Below, piece after piece: positions 36,007-47,418 of a stretch of DNA of 64,000 nt (its first letter is position 1; the number at the start of each line of letters is the position of its first letter). Source of the DNA: Utricularia gibba. Taxonomy: Eukaryota > Streptophyta > Magnoliopsida > Lamiales > Lentibulariaceae. The position numbers and the translations under genes were made by a program. The stretch is from NCBI GenBank assembly GCA_002189035.1, contig NEEC01000002.1, positions 6,471,001 through 6,535,000 on the forward strand, in the 5' to 3' direction. The notes below the pieces were generated by a model, which saw nothing but the letters and a program-made list of their open reading frames with translations, was not told where the DNA came from and made no database searches.

Positions 36007-36255
36007 AGGCAACTGTTTCTGGTAAATGAACGCATTTCCCATATACACATGGATGCTTTTCTGAGATGCACTTGTAGTTGAACGTTCCTAAGAGGATTAA
36101 GTTGGTACAAGAGGAGTGCTCATGTCAAGGATTGTGTTCCGAATCTAGAAGATTGACTGATAACTTATTAAGAAGAAACCCAAAGAAAGGACCAGCTCCT
36201 AAGGATTGATTTGCTGGTCTGATCATCACTATTGACCAATTGATGTCCCCTCGCC

Positions 36256-37002
36256 TTGGCCTCTCCCACGAGGGTGATATTGGAGCCCCTTGTATGCAAA
36301 CGAGCGATGGTGCTGTTTTCTGCGAACGGGGATCAGATCAGAGAATCATGCTTCATGCACGGCGGAATCATTCGAACACACGGAGTCGCCGTCCACACCG
36401 ATCTCCGTCAAAATGGCGTGGCTGATTCTGATAGTCATCTGATACTCGACGCCGAAGCTAACTACACAGGCATATGTCTCTTCCTCGCCAACATCATCGG
36501 AAAATTCCGAAAAGTCCAATCTAAGATGTCTTGTTGGATATCGAGCCACGAAGCTACAGTGAAGCAGTTCGGGCGGAACTACCGAACGGAATCGATCTGC
36601 GTCGCGGAGATGGCTCCTAAGACGACGAGAGAAGATTTCCAGGAGTACAATTCATCGTTCAACGAGGTGTACAACAAGAATCGCTCCTGTGTCGTATCCG
36701 ATAACCAGCTCAATATCCATCCCTGCTGCGAGTTTTATAACGCGAATGTGGAGAAAGTGATAGAGAGCGAAAGGTGCTTCTTCGGCGATGACAACTGTAA
36801 GTGGTCGTCGGCGGGGTCATCGCCGTCAAATTTACGCTGTCGTACCTCATCATCCATTTAACTTTATCGGCTTGCACTTACTTAAATTACCATAACAATT
36901 TTTTTTTTTTCTTGTGCAGCGCACCTGTTTGTGAATTTGTCACTTCGAGGAAATTCAGTACGAACAGAACAGCTTCGAGGGAATCTCAAAGCATTGACTT
37001 AA
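36256..37002 (+). CDS. Unrecognised cysteine-containing protein, two exons, possibly secreted
   Basis: I do not recognise this family. The frame runs through exon 1 (to 36796, donor T|GTAAGTGG) and exon 2 (36920-37002, acceptor after a T-rich tract), and the join keeps frame and ends at TAA. The C-terminal 150 residues hold regularly spaced Cys (MSCW, ESIC, RSCVVS, HPCCEFYN, ERCFF) and many Asn and Glu. A better start may be the Met at 36413, which begins with a signal-peptide-like MAWLILIVI but is in the next frame. One inserted base near 36440 would fuse it to the long frame, the same kind of lesion seen elsewhere in this window. A small secreted Cys-rich protein is inference. Confidence 0.45.
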
Positions 37003-37073
37003 ACAGTGAACCAGATAAATCAAATCAAGAGACATGTTCGGGGCGAAGCAAACTAACTCAAAAGTTGGCTTCT

Positions 37074-38224
37074 TTACCTTGAGCTAGAAGGTGCTCCAGC
37101 TGGGCTAACTCGAATTGATCTTCCATTCAGATCCTGCACAGAGTGAATTACGCAACATTATCATCAACTTGGAATGAATCACTGGGTTTCGCTTGAAACT
37201 TACAATGCCGTCCAAGGATCTGATAGCATTGCTGACTTCTTCAGGGGAACTGTAAGTTACAAATCCGAAACCCTTCGATCTCCCATTCTCTCTATCGTAA
37301 ATCACAGTTGCCTCCTTCACCTTTCCTTGTTTGCTGAACAAGGTTTCTAGATCCACATCATCAACTCCCCAGTCAAGGTTCCCAACATGGACTCTGTTGG
37401 TGTTATCAATGGGTGTCCTCGGTCGAGAGCCGCGGAACGAAAAGTTGTCTGTTCTTGGAGGGCTTGCTCGAGTTCTCGGGAATGAGAAGTTGCCTTCCCT
37501 TTTCGACGGCGGTGGTCCGGAGTTCACCCTTAAAGCTCTTCCATCGAGTTCCTGAACAAAAAGGGTCGATTTGCAATCAGCAGTTACGCTGTCGAGGTAC
37601 AGGGATTGTGTGGGTTTAACTCACATATCCATTGAATTGTTGAGCAGCTGCTTCTGCTTCCTCCATTGTAGACATTGTCACGAAGCCGAAACCCCTGCTT
37701 CTTCCTGTTGTCTTGTCATAGATAACCTGACAAATGGTGCAATAGAATGGCGCAATTTGAGAAACGAGTTCCTATTTCAAAACACTGACTTCTCCTCTCC
37801 TGAATCCAACTACCAGTTCAAGATTGGAAAAAGGGGAACACTGGAAGGGTACCTCAACCATCTCGACGTTCCCAGCTTGTTCAAAAAGACCAGCAAGGCC
37901 TGCGCTGTCTACACTAAACGGCAAGTTACCCACAAAAAGTTTCAGATCAGGGGAGAAACTGGGCTCATCAAACCCAGAAAACCCCATTCCTGGGGCATCC
38001 TTTTCCGCAACATCTTCATCGAATTCAGACGAAATCGAAACGTTTCGGATGAACTTGGAGATGGGTTTAGCACCATTGTGAGACAGCGTTGAAACGAGTT
38101 TTGGAAGAGGGTTAACAGAACTGTGGGCGAAGAGGGAAGTGGGGGCGGAGGCAGCGCCGTCGCCTACACGATGGAGCGATTGGGGAGTAACGGAGAAGAA
38201 GCGGAGCGAGGTGGCCATTGACAT
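37074..38224 (-). CDS. CP29: Chloroplast ribonucleoprotein CP29 type, two RRMs
   Basis: Four exons (38224-37853, with a second Met at 38218; 37726-37625; 37551-37204; 37133-37074) give 293 residues, or 291 from the second Met. A Ser/Thr-rich transit peptide and an acidic stretch ([12 protein letters not shown]) precede RRM1, with RNP2 LFVGNLPF and RNP1 RGFGFVTM. A linker follows, shorter and less Gly-rich than in CP29, and then RRM2 with VHVGNLDW and KGFGFVTY. This is the cpRNP layout (CP28, CP29, CP31). These proteins stabilise and help edit plastid mRNAs. All junctions are GT-AG and in phase. It ends 72 bases from the stop of the convergent unrecognised gene. Confidence 0.93.
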
Positions 38225-38331
38225 TGTCCCTGCTTCTTGCTCAGTAGTGTAAAATGAAGATAAGGTTTTGATGTCTTTTTTGTGTTGATGCAACTAAATA
38301 ATACTTTAAGCGCATAACCATTTCATCAAAT

Positions 38332-38417
38332 CCGACCTTAGCTCAGTTGGTAGAGCGGAGGACTGTAGTTGGACAACTGAAATCCTTAGGTCGCTGGTTC
38401 GAATCCGGCAGGTCGGA
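38332..38417 (+). tRNA. tRNA-Tyr (GTA), intron-containing
   Basis: The acceptor stem CCGACCT (38332-38338) pairs with AGGTCGG (38410-38416), followed by discriminator A. The A box TAGCTCAGTTGG and the B box GGTTCGAATCC are intact. The anticodon stem GAGGA pairs with TCCTT, and the anticodon is GTA at 38365-38367. Removing a 13-base intron (38369-38381) directly after position 37 restores a seven-base loop. Nuclear plant tRNA-Tyr genes are known to carry such an intron. It starts 108 bases from the CP29 start, on the opposite strand. Confidence 0.96.
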
Positions 38418-38426
38418 CATCTATTC

Positions 38427-38433
38427 TTTTTTT
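38427..38433 (+). terminator. RNA polymerase III terminator of tRNA-Tyr
   Basis: Seven consecutive T residues begin ten bases after the tRNA end, the standard Pol III stop signal. Confidence 0.85.
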
Positions 38434-38439
38434 CCCTCA

Positions 38440-39411
38440 ATCCTAACCCAATATTCCAGGCCCAATTCATTTTTCTTTCGAGAGGACCCGCTGGGCCGAC
38501 CCAACAACACATCTCACAAACTGACAGGCCCAGTAGAGCTTCTTGTTGAGGTGCCCACGCCGGACAAGGAACCTAAAGCAGGCGCAGGCAGCGCCGCCCA
38601 CTTTACGCCTTTTGTGTAAAGCCATTGGCCCAACCTCTATGTCTTAGCGACGAAGGAATCAATCAAGAAACGTTGGCCAAATCCCAACCCCACACCTCCA
38701 AGTTACAGATAGTGTTAATCCTGTTATCCCTCCTAATCACGCCAAAATGCAGATATTATTAAAAGGCATCCTTTTCATGATATTAATCTGAATTCAAGCA
38801 CAACTATAAGAAGCTTAGACACGAGATCATTTAGAAAAGTGATCATTGTTAGTTTATCTCATATATAGTAAGATAAAAAGTTATATATAATATGATCGAT
38901 TCTATCACATAGTTTCTAATGGATGTTCGTTTTTATTATTCATATTAGAATATCTTTAGTAATTTTTGGAAATCACTTTTAGTTTTACGAAAATGATTTA
39001 TTTGAGTAAATTTTATGCTGCGGAAATCACTATTAGTAAATTCCATTTCCTTATGGAAACTCAGTAAGGAAAGCCACATTATCATTTTCGGAAATCACTA
39101 AAGATGATATTAGAGTATGGTTACAAAAATGCGTTATGGAAAAAGTGAAATTGATAAATATTATAAAAAAAATGTTCACTACTCCAGTAAGAACAGCCTC
39201 CGCCATTAAAATTATTGCGGTCGCGGCTCCAAGTCACCGCGCCGCACACACATCCGTGCGTGTGACCGTGTGTCGCCGTCACTCTTGTGGCTGTGACGCC
39301 ACTGGCCGCCTCTGGTCGTTCTTCTTCTTTGCAATTCTCGCTGTGTAGGGTGGTTTTGAGTCCCACCGGAGGTGGTTTGGGCGATATTGGAGAAGCATGT
39401 TATCTACGGGT
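38440..39411. other. Intergenic region and aspartic protease promoter
   Basis: GC-richer to about 38640 with several GGCCCA words, then AT-rich to 39120, then the protease leader. A repeated phrase GGAAATCACT(A/T) occurs at 38968, 39015 and 39090, spaced 47-75 bases apart, possibly a decayed small repeat. No gene is seen. Confidence 0.4.
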
Positions 39412-42127
39412 ATGGCGGCCGGAGGGTTATTGCTGGTGGCGGCGGTGGCTTCTATGGCTGCCTCCGCTGGCAGGGTCTCTGGTTTCAGTGGTGCTGGTGG
39501 GTTTCAGCGCGTGTTCGCACTGGAGAGGACGTATCGGGTTGGAGAAAGAGTGGAGCTTGAGGAGATGAAAGCTCGGGACCGTGCGAGGCACGCGCGGATT
39601 TTGCAGGGTTTTTCCCGCGGGATTGTGGATTTTCCGGTCGGGGTAGCGCCGATCCCTACTCTGTTGGGTAACTCTTATGCTAATGTTCATGTGTTGGTTT
39701 TCATTGTATAAACGTCTCTATTCACTTGGTTGGTGAATTGAGCCGTTAGCTGCTTGTCGCTTCTTTCTTGGACATTTGATAATGCAGGTCGAAAATTACA
39801 ATTAATCTGTCTGCATTTATTGACAAAGGCCTTGATGGATTCTCAATATACAAGCCAAGTGTTGAAACTCATGAGTGCTTTTGTCTTACCCTGATGGCTA
39901 ACTGCAGCTTTTTTGTTGCTGTAGGCTTTACTATACGAAGGTAAGATTGGGATCTCCTCCGCAAGAGTTTAGTGTTCAGATTGATACCGGGAGTGACTTT
40001 TTGTGGGTGAAGTGCAATTCATGTAGCAACTGCCCCCGTAACAGTGGATTGGGAGTAAAGTCTCTTACTTTACTTGCTTTTCGCTAGTAAACTTTTGATG
40101 AGCTATCTAACTTAAGTCTGTGTTTTTCTTTAGATTCCAGTTAGCTTCTATGACGCCGGTGCATCTTCCACTGCATCACCAATTTCATGCTATGACAGCA
40201 TATGTAATTCCATTATTCAGCGTTCTTCAGCTGAATGCACTGCCGAGAACAACCAGTGTTCTTTCTCATTTCAATATGGAGATGGAAGCGGGGCTTCTGG
40301 GTCTTATGTATCTGATGTGTTCCATTTTGACACACTTTTGGGCAGCTCATTGGTTGCTAATTCTTCTGCATCTGTTCTTTTTGGGTAGGTATTATTGATT
40401 ATGCGGCTCATTTGTTGTTTTACCAGCATCACCTGCATATTGAAGGATTCCATTAGATATCTTTTCTATCTCTTGATTGTGTATGCTTTTTTTCCTCTAA
40501 CATTCATCATTGTGATTCAGTTTGTTGAAGGATTTCTTTGAATTCATGGAAACAGGTGTGGGACATCTGTATTTGGGGATTTAACTGAATCAATAAGAGC
40601 AGTTGATGGGATATTTGGATTTGGACAGCATAGTCTCTCCGTGATATCACAATTGTCTTCTCGTGGATTAACAGCAAGAGTATTCTCCCACTGCCTGAAT
40701 GGTGAGGGAAATGGCGGGGGAATGCTAATTATTGGCGAGATATCAGATCCAAGCATCATTTATACACCTCTTGTTACTTCAAGGTGCGTAGTTCATGATG
40801 CACCAGAGCTTCTACACTTGTCTCATGTGAGCTTGTCCATTCTTCCATGTAGCTGCATTTTGAACACAGCAAGATGATCGCTTGGAGTTGCCAAACTATA
40901 CTCTGCTTATGCATTTTTAACTGCTTATGTCAGAAACGGAAGTTTTAGACTTCAAGTATCAATGATTTTCATGATATTTCAGGTCTCACTACAACCTGAA
41001 TCTCCAGAGCATTGCCGTCAATGGACAGTCATTACCTATTGATGAAGCAGTGTTTTCGACCTCTGGCAGCCAAGGAACTATTGTTGACTCTGGAACAACT
41101 TTAGCACTCCTTGTTGAAGCAGCATATGATCCACTTGTTGCTGCAGTAAGCATCTCTATCAATAACCGAATTAGTACACTTTGTAGTTATGGTTTCTGAT
41201 GTATACATCTTGCTTGTGCCTCATGCTTTCCTAATGAGTTTTATGCATTTCCGAGGAACTAAAACAACTTTAAACTCATTTCCTGAGGTTTTTGATGCAG
41301 ATAACTGCTGCAGTTGCGCAGTCTGTAAAATCAGTTACTTACAAAGGAAACCAGTGCTATATGCTCTCCACAGGGTCTGTATTCCATTAGATATGAATGC
41401 ATTTTAGCTTCCGCTTGAAAAGACATCATGGTTATTTTTGCTTCCTTGAATAGCATTTCCGAGGTGTTTCCTGCAGTAACTTTGAATTTTGCTGAGGGTG
41501 CATCATTGCTGCTAAGACCAAAAGACTACCTTCTCCCTCCGATCCCATAGTATGCCCCTTGCTCAGTTCCACTCATCTTTACCTAGCAGATGCATATCCT
41601 CATAGTTACCACATGCTCATCCTCATGATATTCTCAGGATGGCACTCCAGTGTGGTGCGTAGGCTTTGTAAAAGTTCCTAATCAAGACACAACAATTCTG
41701 GGAGGTTAGATGAGGCCCCTCCTTGAACATGCACTACAGAGTAAATCCTCTGTTTCACAACTTTAGCTTTGTGTTTTGATGAGTTTCTTCGCATTCATGC
41801 TAGATCTTGTTCTCAAGGATAAAATCATTGTATATGATTTGGCTCGCCAAAGAATAGGATGGGCCGACTTCGATTGTAAGCTCGCTTCTTCTTCCTCAAA
41901 CATTCTACAGGGATACAGTCCCCCCTATCAGCATTAGACCAGAGTGTCACTTTTTGTTCACAGGTTCTTCTGTGAACGTCTCCATAACCTACGGGAGAGA
42001 CGAATTTTTCAACACAGGGCAGCTGAGTGTGAGCCAAAGCTCATCAACACTTCTCCCATTCAAACCATGCGCTTACTACTGCAGCCTCCTACTGCTGCAT
42101 CTACTGGCACTCTCTGTCCATACGTAG
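39412..42127 (+). CDS. Pepsin-like aspartic protease (A1 family, A36/A39-like), probably GPI-anchored; two junction lesions
   Basis: Ten exons: 39412-39667, 39925-40054, 40134-40384, 40556-40783, 40983-41145, 41301-41374, 41454-41549, 41638-41704, 41804-41875 and 41964-42127. The protein has a signal peptide ([19 protein letters not shown]), then [20 protein letters not shown] with the first catalytic DTGS, and cysteines typical of plant atypical A1 enzymes. The second catalytic motif is DSGTT, followed by [29 protein letters not shown]. The C-terminus is Ser-rich then hydrophobic, fitting a GPI signal. Two joins, exon 1/2 and exon 7/8, each lack one base. With both supplied the CDS is 501 codons. 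As written the second join reads TA+G, a stop. An in-frame Met at 39397 is an alternative start. Confidence 0.85.
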
Positions 42128-42686
42128 TGTTGTAAATCATGCTGCCGATTGCTAGTTTTTAGTTGCAATGCTAACTGCGGAAATCTGGAATTGTAAAGTG
42201 CCTTCTCTATAACAATAAGCTAGATCAATCCACCTCAGTCTGTCTAACTCTGAGATTCCATAGTTCATTTGGGCAAGCCCTGCTTCTAGCAACCAGTCAT
42301 GATCTGAGCCATGGCCAGGCTCATCAGTAAGCTATACAATTCAAACAGAACCTGAAGTATAAGAAAAGCATGTCTACAGAAACCCAAGTTCTGAATCAAA
42401 AGTTCTGAAAAACTGTAAATGAAAACCAAGAGTGAGTATTATTGGAGGAGTAGTATAATCCAAAGTCTTAACCTAAAAGTGAGCTCTCACACACCCTAAC
42501 CCTAAAAACCACAGTACAGTCACACTCACCCCTTGTTAGGCTGTTGACCTAGCTACAGACCAACTCCCCTCTTCGACTTTAGGAGACGTTTGGTTTTGCT
42601 TTTTCTCGAATGTGGAACGGTGGCGATGATGTCGTCTTTAGCAGAAAAAGCAAGAGCAAGCATAACCTACATTTCTAATATGGACA

Positions 42687-43513
42687 TCAGTAGTCGCCAT
42701 TGACGGTTGTTGCTTCACTAGCGCAAGATGGAAGCTGAGGAGGAGGCCAGAAGGCCGGCGGCATGATCATGTTATTGCTGTAGTCGTCCACATTCAGCTC
42801 GAAGCTGCTGCATTCTCTTATTTGGGAGTCGCCGACGATAAGCTTATGGGAGCTTGGAATCGACGTGCTTTCGACCGTCTCCTCGCCGGAAACTTGGTCG
42901 GTGTGTCCGGCGGAGGCTTGCATTTTTGTCACGTGCTCTTTTAAAAGTGCCCTCAATGCCAAGACCTGGACAGATTACACCGTGTTTACCAAGAACCCTA
43001 AAACCAGAAGGAAATGCATTTGAAGAAAAGGATTGGTGTGTAAAATTATGAGTAGAATATGTGTACCTCTTGCTGAAGCCTCTTCTTGTCTCGTGAAACG
43101 GCGTCGTACTCCTGTTTGAGAGCATCGTACAAGTGCTCAAGCTGTTTTCCCTTCCACCGTGCGCGGCGGTTCTGGAACCAAACAGCGATCTGCCGGGGCT
43201 GCAAACCCAGCTCCTTAGCCAGCTTCATTTTCCGATCGGGGTCCAACTTTATCTCCTCCTGAAAGCTATTCTCTAGCAGCTCAAGCTGCTCATTGCTCAG
43301 CCGCTTCTTCTTCAGATCCTGGCCGTAGCTAAACCCCACCCCGCCGCCGCCCTTCTCCATCATCCCCGGCAGCCCCCCTTGATGCGCCGCCGCCTGCTGC
43401 ATTTCCAACAACGCATTACCAGGAAACTGGTCATAGTTGCAGTTGTAGAGGAAGCTGACGGAGCTTTCTTGTCGGGGGATGAACGGAACCCTAAGACCGC
43501 CGCTCCAATCCAT
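42687..43513 (-). CDS. HD-ZIP class I transcription factor, ATHB-51/ATHB-22 type
   Basis: Two exons (43513-43067 and 42965-42687) encode 241 residues. The N-terminus is [11 protein letters not shown]. The homeodomain runs from [18 protein letters not shown] to [16 protein letters not shown], with all helix-3 contacts present. The leucine zipper follows at once ([20 protein letters not shown], then [10 protein letters not shown]). Class I rather than II is indicated by the lack of a CPSCE motif. The start and zipper resemble the ATHB-51 (LMI1) and ATHB-22 pair, which act in leaf margin and meristem identity. The intron falls inside the zipper, as in relatives. No frame problem is seen. Confidence 0.92.
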
Positions 43514-43519
43514 CAACAC

Positions 43520-45090
43520 GTGTAACGAGAAAGAAACAGACAAACAAAAGAGTACCCCTTTCTTACAAAGTGCTCGTGTTTCAAACTGCGGGTGCAGCTC
43601 ATAAATACTGCGAACACTCCCACGCGGAAACGAAAGGGTATTATTAAATACGCGCCTCCATTCCATAACACACGTACACCTCTTTTTTGTTTTTTCCTCA
43701 ACAAATATTTTATCAACTTCAATCATTGCATAGCTTGTAAGATCAATTTATTACCATTTTAGTCTATTATCATTTAATTTTACAATTAATACACTTTAAC
43801 TCATTTTTACCAATAACCTTTGTTTGAAAATCAAAATTTAAAGGATGAGTATTCGAAGTTTTTGAAGTTCAAAATAACAAATAACAATCGTCTTGCACAA
43901 TATTGTACATTTTAGATATTTAAATTTTATAACTTTACATTTCTACTATCTTCATGGTGTTTTTCCAAAAGATTATTCATTCTCAAACTACCCCATATCA
44001 AATATGGTTAATTTTGGATTTTATATCAATAATCTTTCTTTGTGTTGTAGAATGTCTTGTACAATATTTACATGATCATTTTATTTAATGTCATCTTCTT
44101 TATTTAAAATCAATGTAAAATTTACCTAGGGTTCTTTCACTCTTTCTCGAATGGGATATCCCACAAAACCGATGCAAATTTTGAATTTTGAATGATGTTC
44201 CTGAAAATTTTTTAAATCTATTTTACTTTTAAAAAATAAAAATTATTTTTTTACACAATACAAGTTATTTTTACTTCCAATTGTGTGGAATATATTTTTA
44301 TTTTAGATTGAATGATGCAGACTAAAATTAAATGTTAGCTATTTATTACTTTTGAAATACATTTTTTAAAATTTATTTCTATTTATTTTTGAATGTTTCC
44401 AGACACATACTCAAATCTATTTTTCAAACACACTGATTTAGTAATGAAACTCTCTCCAACCTTGAAGTTATCTCAAACAAGTTGCTTGAGACACTAATTG
44501 TACTATCCAAGTACTGGTGTTTAGACCTTTGACTTGTAACAACAAGACAATACCTATGTTTTCAAGATTCAAATTTCATGGTGGGAACTTTTTGAAATAC
44601 AAAAAGAGCACATGTCATACATTGACTATGCTATGTGACCACATACCATTGATGCCTTAAAATGCAAAACCATACAATAAAACAAATACAAATCTCTTTA
44701 ATTTTTTTTACCAAAATCAAGCTTCTTGAGAGTAAAATAGCGTTAAAATATTAGGTTAAGGGTTAATTTGGTAAGATATGAAATCTTACATTATGTCAAA
44801 TAACATATGCTAGTTATCAATAATATAATTTAATTAATAAGTAAATTAATTTTATACTGAAATACAAACTCATATTTTATATAGATATAATTAATCATAT
44901 AATATAAAAAAGATAATATTATCTTTTCAACTCTCAATTTTATTTTTTTTATCAAAAAATTTATTCTTAACTTTTAAAAATTCATAAATATTCTCTTAAA
45001 CTTCCAAGTAAAAAGTTTCAAAATTCTGAACAATGAAATCTTCAGTAATATTTTATAAATAACCATAAAATAATCTTTATTTAAATAAAG

Positions 45091-45092
<2 letters not shown>
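43520..45092. other. AT-rich intergenic region
   Basis: The HD-ZIP promoter (43520-43740) is followed by AT-rich sequence without a supported gene. Confidence 0.4.

Positions 45093-45122
<30 letters not shown>
45093..45122. repeat. (TA)15 microsatellite
   Basis: Uninterrupted TA dinucleotide run of 30 bases. Confidence 0.97.
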
Positions 45123-45124
<2 letters not shown>

Positions 45125-45478
45125 GTTTTGTAAATTAGAAGTTTCTAGGCCTAACTGTCCCCTTGGCTTAGGGGTGTGTCATCACCCCCACCCGCCCCCG
45201 AACGGGTCAGAGTAATGTGCTGGACAACAAGCAACAATGGCGTTTATTATTATTATTTAAATGGAAATATAAAAATAGGAGTAGAATAGGCGCCGATCCC
45301 TATGCTGATGTGCTGGGGGTTGGCGTTGGAAGTTTTGAGGGTTTCATTCCCTAGGGGAGGGCGCACCTTATGCCACAAAATAGATTTCAATATTCACATT
45401 GGATTCCATGCCTACACTTATTGTGGATAGAGAGAGCCCAAGCAACTAACAATGCATCAACTCGCTCCTCATCCTGGT

Positions 45479-45480
45479 AA

Positions 45481-45511
<31 letters not shown>

Positions 45512-45519
45512 CACACACA
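45479..45519. repeat. A19 run joined to (AC)n microsatellite
   Basis: Nineteen A residues (45479-45497) run directly into about 11 AC repeats (45497-45519). The A-run to microsatellite join is also the form left by a retroposed poly(A) tail, but no source gene or target duplication is visible. Confidence 0.92.
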
Positions 45520-45919
45520 TAGAATGCCTTATCTTAGTCCCATGATAGATAGCCTCAAATCTGTGCTTACAAGAAAAACACATGTTAGAACAAACAATTT
45601 CATATGCAATACGTCATATATATAAAAGATTATGAATCAATATTAATTAATTTAAATATGATCCATATTTGAGGTGTATTTGATTTTCATATATATGTTT
45701 GCCAAATTATTGAACTCTTAATATCAATATGGTATAAGAGCGCTTACCTTTGCACCAGGATTTCAATACCCAATACGAATTTTATTTTAATCTAAATTTA
45801 AATAGAAAAAATTCTTAACTGTATCAAGATTAGTTTGATGGATGATAGATATTAGAGAAAATAATCTTATATTGAAAGATTAAAATTCTATAATCAAATA
45901 TATAAAAAATTACAAGTAC

Positions 45920-46850
45920 AAATGTTACTACTAGATAGTTGGTTGATTATCAGTACATCCCCATGGTGTCGGAACAAGGGGTTCGGTATCGGACTTGCAG
46001 AGGGAGTCTTATTACAAGGAGTGGAGTGTCATGTCATGGCGTGCCCGTGTGATGAATGCAGTAAGGAAATGATTTTGAAGGGGGCTGCGAGAGAAAATAA
46101 GATGAAGTCATTAAGAGCAGCATGAATGATGGTGCAAGTACGAGCCGAAGAGCAGTAACTGCTGGTTCCTTCAAGGCGTGCTCTCCCCTCCCTGCATCTG
46201 CATTCATCGCTCATAAATGGAATCTTCATCTCCTAGCCCCGATTCTATGGCTTACCGCGAGGTCAAAACTCTTCAATAACTACTCACTTCCCGAACCCAA
46301 CTTCGCGTTTAAAGTAAAATTATCTTATACTGTGCATCTTCAGTCCTGGATGACAGCAATGAAGATGGGGTTGGTTGATGAACCGAACCGAACCAACTCA
46401 GTACAGACATGTTCTTTAAAACTACGCATTCAATCGCCTCAATGTACACAGGGAAGCAATCCCCAACTCGTACCGGGATGGCGGCATCGAACCCATAATC
46501 AGATTCTGCTATTAGAATGCGACATTGCTTACCGTTCTGCGATGCGCAAAAACTTGCAAGGGGAGGGAGAGGAGGAGCAGCCATTAAGTTGGGTCTACAG
46601 CTGCGGAGGCGTAGAGTCTATGGCGTCTACGTTTGTAGCGTGGAGGAAAAATGTAATCAAGATGAAGGCAACCGGTACCCGACTAACCGCATCTACGGTG
46701 GCGGCATTCATTTCCTCCAAACCCCAACACAGCACCGACCAACGCTTTTATTCTACCTGCTTGAAGCAGTTGCCTCTGAGTTCTGGTGAAAAGGAAAGGA
46801 ATGGGTCGAGGAGGATAGGCCCATCGGGCCTGTTGTTTTATTGTTGAGTG
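45920..46850. other. Unassigned non-AT-rich segment with a 241-codon open frame
   Basis: The segment is clearly less AT-rich than its flanks. The longest + frame (46122-46847, 241 codons) shows no domain, signal peptide or repeat that I recognise, and its composition (high Arg, Ser, Gln, Trp and scattered Cys) looks like chance. A 91-codon minus-strand frame (46309-46584) is similar. It may be a decayed gene or a promoter-rich island. I do not call a CDS. Confidence 0.25.
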
Positions 46851-47418
46851 GAATAATGTTATGCTGCATGTTGGGCTTTAGCAGGCCCAATAACATATTC
46901 CCGATAAATCCGATACAAATTCACCTGTTTTTTTTAATTTTAATAATAAATATTTAATCATTTAATTAACTAATCAAAACATTAATACATTCAATTGATT
47001 TTATTATATTTTTCATTTATTTTTATCTTGAATAAGTGATAATCATCCATCGATTATTATTGTTATCTGTCATTAAAAGTTCGACAATTATCACTCATCG
47101 TTTATCAATTTAATTTTTGTTTGTTTTTTATAAATATTTAATTTTCTATTAAAATTATTTTATTTTAATATTTTAAAAAATAATATATATAATTTAAATA
47201 TTATAAATTAAAATTATACATCATAATCAACGAATCCACATACCGCACCTATATATCCAAGGGATAAATACAAAACGGTTCCTCAAAATTTGAAATGTAA
47301 AACATATCTTTATTTGGATATATTCCTAAAAATAGGGGTGACATATTTGTAATCATATGACAGTTTTGGAAAGTGGGATAATACGAAAGATTTGCAGCGA
47401 ATGTGCTAACTACTACAG
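46851..47418. other. AT-rich spacer, includes PXC1 3' flank
   Basis: AT-rich sequence with no gene. The part next to 47418 should hold the PXC1 3' UTR. Confidence 0.4.

Noticed and set aside
38306-38512. 68-codon minus frame over the tRNA
   Set aside because: It is the reverse of the tRNA-Tyr gene and its flank.
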